NCBI RefSeq assembly: GCF_001042985.1
Contig: NZ_JYKY01000022.1
Span: 28,490-92,489 of the forward strand
DNA length: 64,000 nucleotides
DNA from: Pseudomonas lundensis
Lineage (GTDB): Bacteria > Pseudomonadota > Gammaproteobacteria > Pseudomonadales > Pseudomonadaceae
Reading direction: 5' to 3'
The notes under the pieces were generated by a model. The model was not told where the DNA came from. It did not search any database and was given only the letters and a program-made list of their open reading frames with translations. The position numbers and the translations under genes are program-made. Positions 8,117 through 16,773 of the stretch are shown here, piece by piece. Numbering within the stretch: the stretch's first letter is position 1; each line of letters begins with the position of its first letter.

Positions 8117-8827
8117 ATGACCCAAGCACTCATCGAACTGAGCGACCTGCGTTTTAGTTGGCCGGGCCATCCCGTGCTGCTGGACATCCCCCACTTCAGC
8201 CTGCAGGCCGGCGAAACCCTGTTTCTCAAAGGGCCCAGTGGCAGCGGTAAAACCACCTTGCTGGGCTTGCTCGGGGGGGTGCAAAAGGCTGACTGCGGGT
8301 CGATCCGCCTGCTGGGCCAGGAGTTGAGTGAGTTGGGCTCCGGTGCGCGCGACCGTTTTCGCGTCGACCACACGGGGTACATCTTCCAGCAATTTAACTT
8401 GCTGCCTTTTTTGTCCGTGCGTGAAAACGTCGAGCTGCCTTGCCATTTTTCCAAACGGCGGGCCAGCCGCGCCGTTCAACGTCATGGCAGTGTCGACACA
8501 GCCGCGCGCACCTTGCTCGCGCACTTGGGCCTTAAAGACCTTGCTTTGCTGGAGCGACGGGCCGACTCGTTGTCCATCGGCCAGCAACAACGGGTCGCGG
8601 CGGCCCGCGCCCTGATCGGCCAACCGGCGCTGGTGATCGCTGACGAGCCCACCTCGGCCCTGGACGCCGACGCACGCGAAGCCTTCATCAAATTATTGTT
8701 CGCCGAATGCCGCGAAGCAGGCGCCAGCCTGTTATTCGTCAGCCACGATCAAAGCCTGGCCCCGCTGTTTGACCGCAACTTGTCGTTGTCTGAACTCAAT
8801 CGTGCCGCCACCCCGGCAGAGGTCTGA
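8117..8827 (+). CDS. ABC transporter ATP-binding protein, LolD/MacB type
   Basis: Walker A GPSGSGKTT, Q-loop FQQFNLLPF, a signature variant LSIGQQQR (Ile for the usual Gly) and Walker B LVIADEPTSALD are all present in 236 residues. This is the class partnering FtsX-like permeases (LolD, MacB, FtsE). The next gene, starting 2 nt after its stop, encodes such a permease. It probably energises a mechanotransmission or export process from the inner membrane in zinc-limited cells. No substrate-binding protein gene is present, which argues against ordinary import. Confidence 0.85.
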   Translation: MTQALIELSDLRFSWPGHPVLLDIPHFSLQAGETLFLKGPSGSGKTTLLGLLGGVQKADCGSIRLLGQELSELGSGARDRFRVDHTGYIFQQFNLLPFLSVRENVELPCHFSKRRASRAVQRHGSVDTAARTLLAHLGLKDLALLERRADSLSIGQQQRVAAARALIGQPALVIADEPTSALDADAREAFIKLLFAECREAGASLLFVSHDQSLAPLFDRNLSLSELNRAATPAEV

Positions 8828-8828
8828 G

Positions 8829-10094
8829 ATGTATTTGTTCCGTCTTGCGCTGGCCAGCCTGGCCAACCGCCGCTTCACCGCGCTGCTGACCGCGTTCGCG
8901 ATTGCCTTGTCCGTGTGTTTGTTGTTGGCCGTGGAGCGGGTGCGTACCGAGGCCCGCGCCAGCTTTGCCAGCACCATCAGCGGCACTGACCTGATCGTCG
9001 GCGCCCGTTCGGGTTCGGTGAATTTGCTGCTGTATTCGGTGTTTCGTATCGGCAATGCCACCAATAACATTCGCTGGGACAGCTTTGAGCACTTCGCCAC
9101 GAACCCCAAGGTGAAATGGGCGATCCCCATGTCCCTGGGTGATTCCCATCGCGGCTACCGGGTGATGGGCACCAGCGAAGCCTATTTCGAGCACTATCAG
9201 TACGGTCATCGGCAAAACCTGCAGTTGGCCGATGGCCGCGCCTTTGCTAGCGACCCATTTGAAGTGGTGCTCGGCGCCGAGGTCGCACAGGCGCTGCACT
9301 ACAAACTGGGGGACAAACTGGTGCTGGCCCACGGCGTAGCTGCCGTGAGTCTGGTCAAGCACGACGACAAACCCTTCACCGTGGTCGGCATTCTCAAGCG
9401 CACGGGCACGCCCGTGGACCGCACGCTGCACATCAGCCTGGGCGGCATGGAGGCCATTCACATCGACTGGCACAACGGCGTGCCAGCGCGCGGCGCAGGC
9501 CGTGTGACAGCCGATCAGGCCCGTAACATGGACCTCACACCACAGGCCATTACCGCGTTCATGCTGGGGCTGAACAGCAAGATTTCGACCTTCGCCTTGC
9601 AACGTGAAATCAACGACTTCCGGGGCGAACCGATGATGGCCATTTTGCCCGGCGTCGCCTTGCAGGAATTGTGGAGCTTGATGAGCACCGCTGAAAAAGC
9701 CTTGTTTGTGGTCTCGCTGTTTGTGGTGCTGACCGGTTTGATCGGCATGCTGACGGCGATTTTGACCAGCCTCAATGAGCGACGGCGTGAAATGGCGATC
9801 CTGCGATCAGTCGGCGCCCGGCCGTGGCACATCGCTACTTTGCTGGTGTTCGAAGCGTTGGCATTAGCGCTGATCGGTGTAGTGGCGGGGGTTGCCCTGT
9901 TGTATGTGGGTATCGCGCTGGCACAAGGTTATGTGCAATCGAACTACGGCCTTTACTTGCCGCTGGCCTGGCCCCGTGAATATGAATGGACGCTGCTGGC
10001 AGGTATTCTGGCCGCCGCCCTGTTGATGGGCTGCGTGCCCGCCTGGCGCGCTTACCGCCAATCGCTGGCCGATGGCCTGTCCATTCGCTTATGA
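8829..10094 (+). CDS. ABC transporter permease, FtsX/MacB family
   Basis: The 421-residue inner-membrane protein has an N-terminal transmembrane helix (about residues 15-37), a large periplasmic domain (about 40-285), and three C-terminal helices (AEKALFVVSLFVVLTGLIGML, LLVFEALALALIGVVAGVALL, WTLLAGILAAALLMGC). This is the MacB-like 1+3 topology. The conserved cytoplasmic ERRREMAILRSVGARPWHI coupling loop is present. The start at ATG 8829 follows the ATPase stop directly; a longer in-frame start would overlap the ATPase gene. It overlaps the DUF3299 start (ATGA). Confidence 0.85.
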   Translation: MYLFRLALASLANRRFTALLTAFAIALSVCLLLAVERVRTEARASFASTISGTDLIVGARSGSVNLLLYSVFRIGNATNNIRWDSFEHFATNPKVKWAIPMSLGDSHRGYRVMGTSEAYFEHYQYGHRQNLQLADGRAFASDPFEVVLGAEVAQALHYKLGDKLVLAHGVAAVSLVKHDDKPFTVVGILKRTGTPVDRTLHISLGGMEAIHIDWHNGVPARGAGRVTADQARNMDLTPQAITAFMLGLNSKISTFALQREINDFRGEPMMAILPGVALQELWSLMSTAEKALFVVSLFVVLTGLIGMLTAILTSLNERRREMAILRSVGARPWHIATLLVFEALALALIGVVAGVALLYVGIALAQGYVQSNYGLYLPLAWPREYEWTLLAGILAAALLMGCVPAWRAYRQSLADGLSIRL

Positions 10095-10633
10095 GCCTGT
10101 GTATGAAAATGTCCGTCTTGCCACGCGCACTGCTGGCCCTGTTACTGATGGTTTCAACCCCTGTATGGGCCGCCGAACCCAAGGAGTTGACGTGGTCGGA
10201 GATGATTCCGCCGGACGCCGCGCCCGAAGTGCCGGACACGGCGCCGATGCATGACCTGTCACAGTTGGGCAATCTTGACCCCGAGGCGGCCCCCGCTGCG
10301 CAGCAGAGCATGCCCAATGCGCCGGTTGTGCCTGCGCTGGACGGGCAAAACATTCGCTTGCCGGGCTACATCGTGCCCCTTGAGGTCAACGAGGAAGGCC
10401 GCACCACGGAGTTTTTGCTGGTGCCGTATTTCGGCGCCTGCATCCATGTCCCGCCACCGCCCTCGAATCAGATCGTACACGTGACCAGTCACGTCGGGGT
10501 CAAACTGGACGAGCTGTACCAGCCGTACTGGATCGAAGGCGCATTGCAGGTCAAGCCGAGCAGCAGTGAGCTGGCCGATGCGGGGTATCAGATGGACGCG
10601 CAGAAAATCTACGTTTACGAGTTGCCGGAGTAA
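10091..10633 (+). CDS. DUF3299 exported protein of the zinc-linked ABC cluster
   Basis: The 180 residues carry an N-terminal signal peptide ending near VWA-AEPKELTW. The DUF3299 domain follows, with the conserved LPGYIVPLE and VPYFGACIHVPPPPSNQIVHV segments. The latter has a conserved Cys and His that could bind a metal. The start chosen, ATG 10091, overlaps the permease stop as ATGA. Two other Met codons follow within 7 residues (10103 and 10109), so the exact start is uncertain. Its function is unknown; the context suggests work with the upstream ABC complex. Confidence 0.75.
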   Translation: MSLCMKMSVLPRALLALLLMVSTPVWAAEPKELTWSEMIPPDAAPEVPDTAPMHDLSQLGNLDPEAAPAAQQSMPNAPVVPALDGQNIRLPGYIVPLEVNEEGRTTEFLLVPYFGACIHVPPPPSNQIVHVTSHVGVKLDELYQPYWIEGALQVKPSSSELADAGYQMDAQKIYVYELPE

Positions 10634-10635
10634 CC

Positions 10636-10657
10636 GCCGGGGCCACGCTGCCCCGGC
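10636..10657 (+). terminator. GC-rich hairpin after the zinc-linked cluster
   Basis: GCCGGGG and CCCCGGC form a 7-bp GC stem starting just after the stop codon at 10631-10633. There is no clear T-run, so this is a possible terminator or mRNA-end hairpin. Confidence 0.4.
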
Positions 10658-10758
10658 GTCTGAGCCGCCTGATGGCAGGCCACGGCCGCGAGTAAAGAGT
10701 CCGTGTTTGCGGGTTAGTTCACGAAATTTTCACAATTTTTCAGCGCATCGCCGTTTCA

Positions 10759-10772
10759 TTGAGCTGGGTCAA
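10759..10772. promoter_or_regulatory. Candidate Anr (FNR-type) box upstream of oprG
   Basis: TTGA-N6-TCAA (TTGAGCTGGGTCAA) has the exact spacing of the Anr/FNR site TTGAT-N4-ATCAA. A TACCAT -10-like hexamer lies about 22 nt after the box end, consistent with a class II site near -41.5. In P. aeruginosa oprG is known to rise under oxygen limitation through Anr. Confidence 0.5.
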
Positions 10773-10837
10773 CAGAGTGGCTCGGAGCGCTCATTACCAT
10801 TGGTTATATAAATTTTAAATATCCAATTGGAGCTCCC

Positions 10838-11536
10838 ATGCACAAGTCTTTGCTCAGCGCAGCGGCACTTGCCCTTGCCGTCGTTGCCCCGCTTGCTCAC
10901 GCGCACACTGAAGGCGACATCATCGTCCGCGCCGGTGCCATTACGGTTAACCCGAAAGCCGACAGCTCCAGTGTAAAAGTGGACCAGGGTCCGCTGGCTG
11001 GTCGCGATCTGGGCGGCAAGGCAACTATGAGCAGCGACACCCAATTGGGTCTCAACTTTGCTTACATGGTCACCAACAACATCGGTATCGAGTTGCTGGC
11101 CGCTACCCCGTTTGAACACGACGTCAAAATCAAAGGCACTGCCCTTGATCCGGCCAATGGCAAACTGGGTTCGCTCAAACACTTGCCGCCCACTCTGAGC
11201 GTCGTGTACTACCCGCTGGACTCCAAGTCCGCGTTCCAACCGTACGTGGGTGCCGGTATCAACTACACCTGGATTTACGACGAGCACGTGGGCAGCCGCG
11301 CCAACGCGGCGGGCTTCGATAACTTCAAAGCGAAAAACTCGTGGGGCATGGCCTGGCAGATCGGTGCCGACTACATGCTGACCGACAACATCATGATCAA
11401 CGCCCAGGCGCGCTACATCGACATCGATACCCGCGCGACCGTGGAAAACAACGGTGTTGCGCCTGGCACTCGTGCCAAGGTCAACGTTGACGTCGATCCA
11501 TGGGTTTACATGGTGGGCTTGGGTTACAAGTTCTAA
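10838..11536 (+). CDS. oprG: Outer membrane protein OprG (OmpW family)
   Basis: This eight-stranded outer-membrane beta-barrel is linked to diffusion of small hydrophobic or amino-acid compounds. The 232 residues begin with a signal peptide cut after AHA. OmpW hallmarks are EGDIIVRAGAITVNPK at the mature N-terminus, FQPYVGAGINYTWIYDE, and a terminal aromatic, YMVGLGYKF. The position after the zinc cluster matches PA4067. The 204-nt upstream gap is AT-rich near the start and contains a candidate Anr site. A strong terminator follows. Confidence 0.93.
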   Translation: MHKSLLSAAALALAVVAPLAHAHTEGDIIVRAGAITVNPKADSSSVKVDQGPLAGRDLGGKATMSSDTQLGLNFAYMVTNNIGIELLAATPFEHDVKIKGTALDPANGKLGSLKHLPPTLSVVYYPLDSKSAFQPYVGAGINYTWIYDEHVGSRANAAGFDNFKAKNSWGMAWQIGADYMLTDNIMINAQARYIDIDTRATVENNGVAPGTRAKVNVDVDPWVYMVGLGYKF

Positions 11537-11551
11537 GCAATAGCCGAACCT

Positions 11552-11579
11552 AAAAAGGCGCCTTTCGAGGCGCCTTTTT
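11552..11579. terminator. Bidirectional rho-independent terminator after oprG
   Basis: AAAAAGGCGCC and GGCGCCTTTTT form a long stem with a TTTCGA loop, with A- and T-runs on both sides. It therefore serves oprG and the convergent epimerase gene. Confidence 0.9.
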
Positions 11580-11594
11580 CATGTGCAGCGTTTA

Positions 11595-12524
11595 CTAGCG
11601 ACCCAACAAACGCGCCAGGCCTTCACTCATCGGTGTGGTATCGCCCAGCGTGAAACGCTGTAACAGGCGGCTGTTATCGGCACGCGAATGCCGAATGTCA
11701 CCGGAGCGCGCCGGGCCATAGCTGATCGGTGGCAGCTCACCGACCACTTCACTCAGGGCGGCCAGCATTTGCTTGAGGGTCGTGGCTTGGTTCAGGCCCA
11801 CGTTGACCGCGCCTTCTTCCACGTGTTCGGCTTCGACTGCCTGCACCAGAATCTTCACCAAATCGCCCACATACACGAAGTCGCGGGTTTGTTCGCCATC
11901 GCCAAAGATGGTGATGGGCAGGCCTTTTTCAGCACGCTCACTGAAAATGCTGATCACCCCCGAGTACGGGGAAGACGGGTCCTGACGCGGCCCGAAAATG
12001 TTGAAGAAGCGGAAAATCACGGGCTCCAGACCGTGCTGGCGGCGGTAGAAGTCCAGGTAGTATTCGCTCGACAGTTTGTCTGAGGCATACGGGGTGAGCG
12101 GCGCTTTGGGGGTGTCTTCGACAATCGACTCGCCTTCGCCGTTGTTACCGTAGACCGCTGCGCTGGAGGCAAAGACCACACGTTTAACGCCCGCTTCGCG
12201 CATGGCTTCGCAAACGTTCAAGGTGCCAACAAAATTACTCTGGTGGGTGCGTACGGGGTCATCCACCGAGGCTTGCACCGACGCCACTGCCGCCAGGTGC
12301 ACCACGGCACGACAGCCGGCCATGGTTGTGGCGACCAGCGCGGCATCGGCCACATCCCCTTCGATCAGTTCGACCTTGGGATTATCCAGCGGCAGGTTGC
12401 TGCGCTTGCCGGTGGACAGATCATCCAGGATGCGCACTGCGTAACCCTTAGCCAGCAATGCATCGACCAGATTGGAACCAATAAAACCGGCACCGCCGGT
12501 GACGAGAATGGGGGCATCAGCCAT
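11595..12524 (-). CDS. NAD-dependent epimerase/dehydratase (UDP-sugar 4-epimerase-like)
   Basis: The 309-residue extended short-chain dehydrogenase has the NAD motif GGAGFIG (about residues 10-16), the catalytic Ser/Tyr/Lys set FASSAAVYG and YASDK, and the substrate block RFFNIFGPRQDPSSPYSGVIS typical of UDP-GlcNAc/UDP-Glc 4-epimerases. It probably supplies a sugar nucleotide for surface polysaccharide. The start at ATG 12524 lies inside the last codons of the upstream gene, an 8-nt overlap. The orthologue is PA4068. The exact sugar cannot be read from sequence. Confidence 0.85.
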   Translation of the reverse strand: MADAPILVTGGAGFIGSNLVDALLAKGYAVRILDDLSTGKRSNLPLDNPKVELIEGDVADAALVATTMAGCRAVVHLAAVASVQASVDDPVRTHQSNFVGTLNVCEAMREAGVKRVVFASSAAVYGNNGEGESIVEDTPKAPLTPYASDKLSSEYYLDFYRRQHGLEPVIFRFFNIFGPRQDPSSPYSGVISIFSERAEKGLPITIFGDGEQTRDFVYVGDLVKILVQAVEAEHVEEGAVNVGLNQATTLKQMLAALSEVVGELPPISYGPARSGDIRHSRADNSRLLQRFTLGDTTPMSEGLARLLGR

Positions 12525-13401
12525 GACGATAAAACCTGTCCAGTAGGATCGGGAGGCCAGCGCGCCAGGCGCGGGGCTTGATCCCGAAGGTGTGTAGAAT
12601 TTTTTTGCACGCCAGCACCGCATGCTGCGGTTCTTCAGCGGCATCGGGGCGTGCGGCGTGCGCTTGGGGGGTCGGGGCTTCGATGGCCAGCGGGTGCAGG
12701 TTGCGCGCCTCGGTCAGGATGGCCTGGCCCAGCGCCAACGGCGTAGTGGCCTCGTGCCCGGCATAGTGGTAGGTGCCCCACAGCGGCGCCGCGCAATCGA
12801 GTTGTTTGAGTACCGAAATGATCACCCGGGCCGCATCATCGACCGGCGTCGGGTTACCGCGACGGTCATCGGCCATCAGCAACTCGCCCGGTTTTTCAGC
12901 CTGTGCCAAAAAGCGTCCCAACGTGCCGTCCGGGCTGTCATCGAGCAGCCAGCCAAACCGCAGCAACACGTGTTGCGGGCAAATGGCACGCACGGTTTGC
13001 TCGATCCGCCACAAAGCCTGCCCGCGCAAACCCAGCGGCACAGGTTCATCTTTCTCGCTGTAGGCCGTGGCCCGGGAGCCGTCGAAGACGCGGTAACTGG
13101 AAGGCTGGATCAGCGTGATGCTGTGGTGCTGGCACAGTTCGGCCAGGCGCTCAACAGCTCGTTCCTGGGCAGACAGGCGAGCCTCGCTGACAGACTGCGC
13201 CTGAAACCAGTCGAAGTAGTACGCAAGGTTGATGACGGCGTCCGGTCGGGTGTCATCGAGCAGTTGGGTCAGACTCGCAGCATCCCAGCCGTCTTGCGGC
13301 GGACGCGGGGCCAGGAAGTTGATGCCTTCCTCGGCACCCAGACGAATCAGCGCCTGCCCGAGAGCATTTCCGCCGCCCAATAACATAAGGCGCATTCGCA
13401 T
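12517..13401 (-). CDS. RmlD-like sugar-nucleotide-binding protein lacking the YxxxK motif
   Basis: The 294 residues match the RmlD (dTDP-4-dehydrorhamnose reductase) fold: an N-terminal LLGGGNALGQ dinucleotide loop, PDAVINLAYYFDWFQAQ, SSYRVFDGSRATAYSEKDEPVPLG and RFGWLLDD. Where RmlD has the catalytic Tyr-x-x-x-Lys after the P-L segment, this protein reads LGLRGQALWRIEQ. The usual reductase chemistry is therefore doubtful. It may be a non-catalytic partner of the epimerase it overlaps. It is similar in position to PA4069. A second ATG two codons downstream is an alternative start. Confidence 0.7.
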   Translation of the reverse strand: MRMRLMLLGGGNALGQALIRLGAEEGINFLAPRPPQDGWDAASLTQLLDDTRPDAVINLAYYFDWFQAQSVSEARLSAQERAVERLAELCQHHSITLIQPSSYRVFDGSRATAYSEKDEPVPLGLRGQALWRIEQTVRAICPQHVLLRFGWLLDDSPDGTLGRFLAQAEKPGELLMADDRRGNPTPVDDAARVIISVLKQLDCAAPLWGTYHYAGHEATTPLALGQAILTEARNLHPLAIEAPTPQAHAARPDAAEEPQHAVLACKKILHTFGIKPRAWRAGLPILLDRFYRHG

Positions 13402-13480
13402 AGAGTGTGCAGGCTCAGTCTATTCAGAACGGTGATGTATACCAGAAAACCAACCATACAAGCCGTTGGCCATGATCAAG

Positions 13481-13503
13481 ACCCCCGCATTTTGCGGGTT
13501 TCT
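13481..13503. terminator. Possible terminator after the mechanosensitive channel gene
   Basis: CCCGC-ATTTT-GCGGG forms a short stem in the 145-nt gap between the channel gene and the RmlD-like gene. Only a weak T-run follows on either strand (GGGTTTCTGT on plus, GGGGGTCTTG on minus). Confidence 0.4.
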
Positions 13504-13546
13504 GTGCGTGTCGTCACTGACAAACTGCATCAGTTTCCTACACCGA

Positions 13547-15661
13547 TTATTGCGATGAAGGCGGTGCATCGGTCAGTACCAGCGTGGATCGATGGGCCGC
13601 CGCCTCCGCTGGCTGTGGCGGCGTCAGCGTACTGATTGGCGCCAGCAACGCCTGTGGATAGGTTTGGGCGAAGTGAACGTCTTCTGACTTATCCACAAGC
13701 TTTTTCAAGCGATCGTTGAATGCCCGTGTGATCGTGCTCTGCGCACCGGACATGGTTCGAAATTGCGCGGTAACCGTTACGCCATCGAGGTTCATGCTGT
13801 CCACCCCGAACACCGTCAACGAGCCTTGCAAACTCAGGCTCAGCAGCGGGTCATCGCTGATCTGGCGCCCGGCCTGGCGAATAAGGTCAGTGGCTTTGTC
13901 AATGTCCGTGGCATAGGTGAACTGCACGGAAAAGAACGCATAGGCGAACTGACGGGAATGGTTGACCACGGCCTTGATCTGGCCGAACGGCACCGAGTGG
14001 ACGAAGCCGCGACTGTCGCGCAGGCGCAGGGTGCGGATTGTCAGGCCTTCGACGGTCCCCGCGTGATTGGCGTCCACCACCACCCAGTCACCGACCGAAA
14101 TGGTGTCTTCAATAATGATGAACAATCCAGTGATGACATCCTGAACCAATTGCTGTGAGCCAAAACCGATCGCCAGACCGATCACCCCGGCCCCGGCCAG
14201 AAACGGCGCAACGTTCACGCCCAGATTGGCCATGGTGGTGATGGTGCACACCACCACCAGAATCACTTTGATGGCATTGCGCAGCAACGGCAGGATGGTT
14301 TTGATCCGGGTACTCGGTTCGCGCGTGCCACGCCGGTTGGTATTGGGTTGCAAGGCTTGTTGAATCGAGGTGTCCAGCACCACCCACGTCAGCCAGGTCA
14401 CCAACAGGATCAAGAGGATATGCCCGAGAGAATCGCTGATGACCTTGCCGGTGCTGCTATCGGACGCAAACGCCAGCAGCGAAAAGCCCCAGATTTGCGC
14501 CAGCAGTTCTATAAACGTTACGGCCAGCGCAATGCGCAACAGCGCGTACATCACCGTCATCAAACGCTCTCTGTAAGCGCCGTTGCGGTTGGCGTGGGTG
14601 CTGAACCAGTGATGCAGGATTGTGCTCAGGAACACGGTGCCGATTAACAGCCCGGAGGTCAGTAACGCGTTGCGTAACGCCTGTTCACTGCCCTCACCCA
14701 CGCCAATCAGATTCAGCATCGAGACCAGCAGCATCAGCAGGATTGGCCAGTACCAGAGCGCGGAGAAAATGCGCAGCGACTCTTGCAGCGCCGGTTGTCC
14801 CAGGCGCTGGGCCAGTGCGCGGTTACGAATCAGGTGCGCCACCGGACGCCGCAACTTGATGGCCAAAAAAGCGAACACACTGCACGCGATCAGGCCGGTC
14901 AGTACCGACAGGCAACTGGCGATGTTGCCGCCCAATTGGCCAGCGATTTGCGGGCTGTTCATGGCATCGCTGAACGCTGCAAAAAAACCGATGATGAACA
15001 AAGGCCGCAGCGAATAGCGGCGAATAATCTCCACTGCCCGTCGCTTGTGGCCGACATAAAACATCGAACTCAGCGACAACACCAACGCCGTGCAAAATAC
15101 GCCAGCGCTGCTGGCATAGGAAAGACTCAGCGCCAGCGAGCGGCCCATGGAATCATGCAGAAAACGACTCGCGTAGAGGGTCAACGGCAAGGCGATCAAG
15201 GCCGGGGCTAAATACGAAGCGCAGTACTGCGTCAACGTCTGCAAGCGCGGGCGATTTCGCAGGGGGCGGGTTGTGCTCGCATACCGCGCCACCAGACGGC
15301 CGCCGAACCACGCAGCGGCAAAAATGCCGATCCATACCACGGATAACCACACGAAATCGGCGACACCACTCCAAGAAGGATGAGTCGCAGCCTGCTCCAC
15401 CAAAACGCCGACTTCATCGGCGGCCCGCTCGGAGCGCAGTCGCCAGCTGTCCAGTAAGTGCATGCTCAGACCGAGCTGACCTTGCATCTCGTCCATGCCG
15501 GCACCCAGCGCGCCCAGCAAGCCACCGTCTACCAAAACCGGCGGCTTGCCGTCGGTTTCCTCAGCTTTGATGACGGATGACAGCGTGGGCGCAGCCTGCA
15601 AGATTCCATTGCCTGTCAGCAACAGGATAAGCAGCAGAAAAACCGTTTTGAAATGGGACAA
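13547..15661 (-). CDS. Mechanosensitive ion channel, YbiO-like MscS family
   Basis: This large MscS-type inner-membrane channel is about 704 residues, with a Sec-like N-terminal hydrophobic segment (TVFLLLILLLTG). A periplasmic region of about 80 residues follows, then about ten hydrophobic helices. The MscS pore/beta domain lies at roughly residues 500-640, with LAIGFGSQQLVQDVITGLFIIIEDTISVGDWVV and VPFGQIKAVVNHSRQ. It probably releases solutes on hypo-osmotic shock. No ATG opens the frame: the best start is a TTG at 15661, 11 nt after AGGAGG; another TTG lies at 15694. The C-terminal tail is rich in Pro and Ala. Confidence 0.8.
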   Translation of the reverse strand: MSHFKTVFLLLILLLTGNGILQAAPTLSSVIKAEETDGKPPVLVDGGLLGALGAGMDEMQGQLGLSMHLLDSWRLRSERAADEVGVLVEQAATHPSWSGVADFVWLSVVWIGIFAAAWFGGRLVARYASTTRPLRNRPRLQTLTQYCASYLAPALIALPLTLYASRFLHDSMGRSLALSLSYASSAGVFCTALVLSLSSMFYVGHKRRAVEIIRRYSLRPLFIIGFFAAFSDAMNSPQIAGQLGGNIASCLSVLTGLIACSVFAFLAIKLRRPVAHLIRNRALAQRLGQPALQESLRIFSALWYWPILLMLLVSMLNLIGVGEGSEQALRNALLTSGLLIGTVFLSTILHHWFSTHANRNGAYRERLMTVMYALLRIALAVTFIELLAQIWGFSLLAFASDSSTGKVISDSLGHILLILLVTWLTWVVLDTSIQQALQPNTNRRGTREPSTRIKTILPLLRNAIKVILVVVCTITTMANLGVNVAPFLAGAGVIGLAIGFGSQQLVQDVITGLFIIIEDTISVGDWVVVDANHAGTVEGLTIRTLRLRDSRGFVHSVPFGQIKAVVNHSRQFAYAFFSVQFTYATDIDKATDLIRQAGRQISDDPLLSLSLQGSLTVFGVDSMNLDGVTVTAQFRTMSGAQSTITRAFNDRLKKLVDKSEDVHFAQTYPQALLAPISTLTPPQPAEAAAHRSTLVLTDAPPSSQ

Positions 15662-15835
15662 AACCGGGGTGACCTCCTGGGCGTCTGTAGTCAACTGATC
15701 GATAGAGCTCAGCGAAGTTCGATTTCAGTCGCCTCGCTGTTTTCTGGTTACAGCGTAGTCAATCACTAGGAAGACTTCGCACCTTCGCCAGAAAACCTTC
15801 TTACAGAGCACTCAGACAAACCTTTCGAGGTACTT

Positions 15836-16741
15836 TTAGGCCGTCAACGCGGTACCTAAGGCCTCCAGCACGACGCCGACCCTGGCCTGGGATTGGCGAC
15901 GCTTGAGCCACAGTAAGTGGATGGGCGATCCGTCCGTCGCCAGATGCGCCAGCACTTGCACCAGTTTTCCCTGGTCCAGCGACGCTTGCACCAGCCACGT
16001 CGGCAACTGGGCAATGCCGTGCCCGGCCAGCACCGCAGCGGCCTGCCCTTCGCCGTCACCTATCGCGATGTGCGCCGGCAATAACCGCCGCTCCCGCCCT
16101 CCGTGCGGCCCGGCGAACCACCACGGGTTAACGCTGCCATCCGCGCGGCCATACATCACGCAATGGTGGTGCTCCAAATCCTGTTCCGTCCGGGGTACAC
16201 CGTGCCGGTGCAAATAGTCGGGCGAGGCGCAAAACACCAGGCGCTCGGCCCCCAGATAACGTCGACCCAACGCCTGTGACAGCAGATCCGGCCCACCTAT
16301 GCGCACGACAATGTCGATGTCTTCTTCGACCGGGTCCACATAACGGTCCGAGAACGAGATATGCGGCTGCAACAAACCATGCTCGCGCGCGCAAGCCAAA
16401 ATAGCCCCCAACGCATGCAGGCGACCGTAGGCAGCAGGCAGGTCAATGCGCACCTGCCCGACGGGCTCGGTACTGTGCGCGTGCAGCGACAACTCAGCCT
16501 CTTCCAGCTCACCCAGCACGTTGGTGCAGGTGCGGTAAAACCTCACCCCGGCCTCCGTCAGTGACAACGTGCGGGTGGTTCGATTGAACAGTCGGATATC
16601 CAGCCGCGCTTCCAGTCGGGCGATGGCTTTGCTGATGGCCGAGCGCGTGAGGTTTAAACGCTCAGCGGCACCGGTAAAACTGCCGGTTTGTGCAACAGAC
16701 ACAAAAACATCCAGCCCTTTCAACCGCTCTGAAGAAAACAT
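15836..16741 (-). CDS. LysR-family transcriptional regulator (CrgA-like subgroup)
   Basis: The 301 residues have the N-terminal winged HTH (SFTGAAERLNLTRSAISKAIARLEARLDIRLFNRTTRTLSLTEAG, about residues 17-60). A type 2 periplasmic-binding-like effector domain follows, with VRIDLPAAYGR near residue 95. It is divergently transcribed from an MFS efflux-type gene across a 109-nt gap with a perfect GATTGCG-N11-CGCAATC palindrome. It most likely controls that transporter and itself. Confidence 0.88.
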   Translation of the reverse strand: MFSSERLKGLDVFVSVAQTGSFTGAAERLNLTRSAISKAIARLEARLDIRLFNRTTRTLSLTEAGVRFYRTCTNVLGELEEAELSLHAHSTEPVGQVRIDLPAAYGRLHALGAILACAREHGLLQPHISFSDRYVDPVEEDIDIVVRIGGPDLLSQALGRRYLGAERLVFCASPDYLHRHGVPRTEQDLEHHHCVMYGRADGSVNPWWFAGPHGGRERRLLPAHIAIGDGEGQAAAVLAGHGIAQLPTWLVQASLDQGKLVQVLAHLATDGSPIHLLWLKRRQSQARVGVVLEALGTALTA

Positions 16742-16773
16742 CGCGCCTCGTTATTAGGGAATTCAATTCATCG

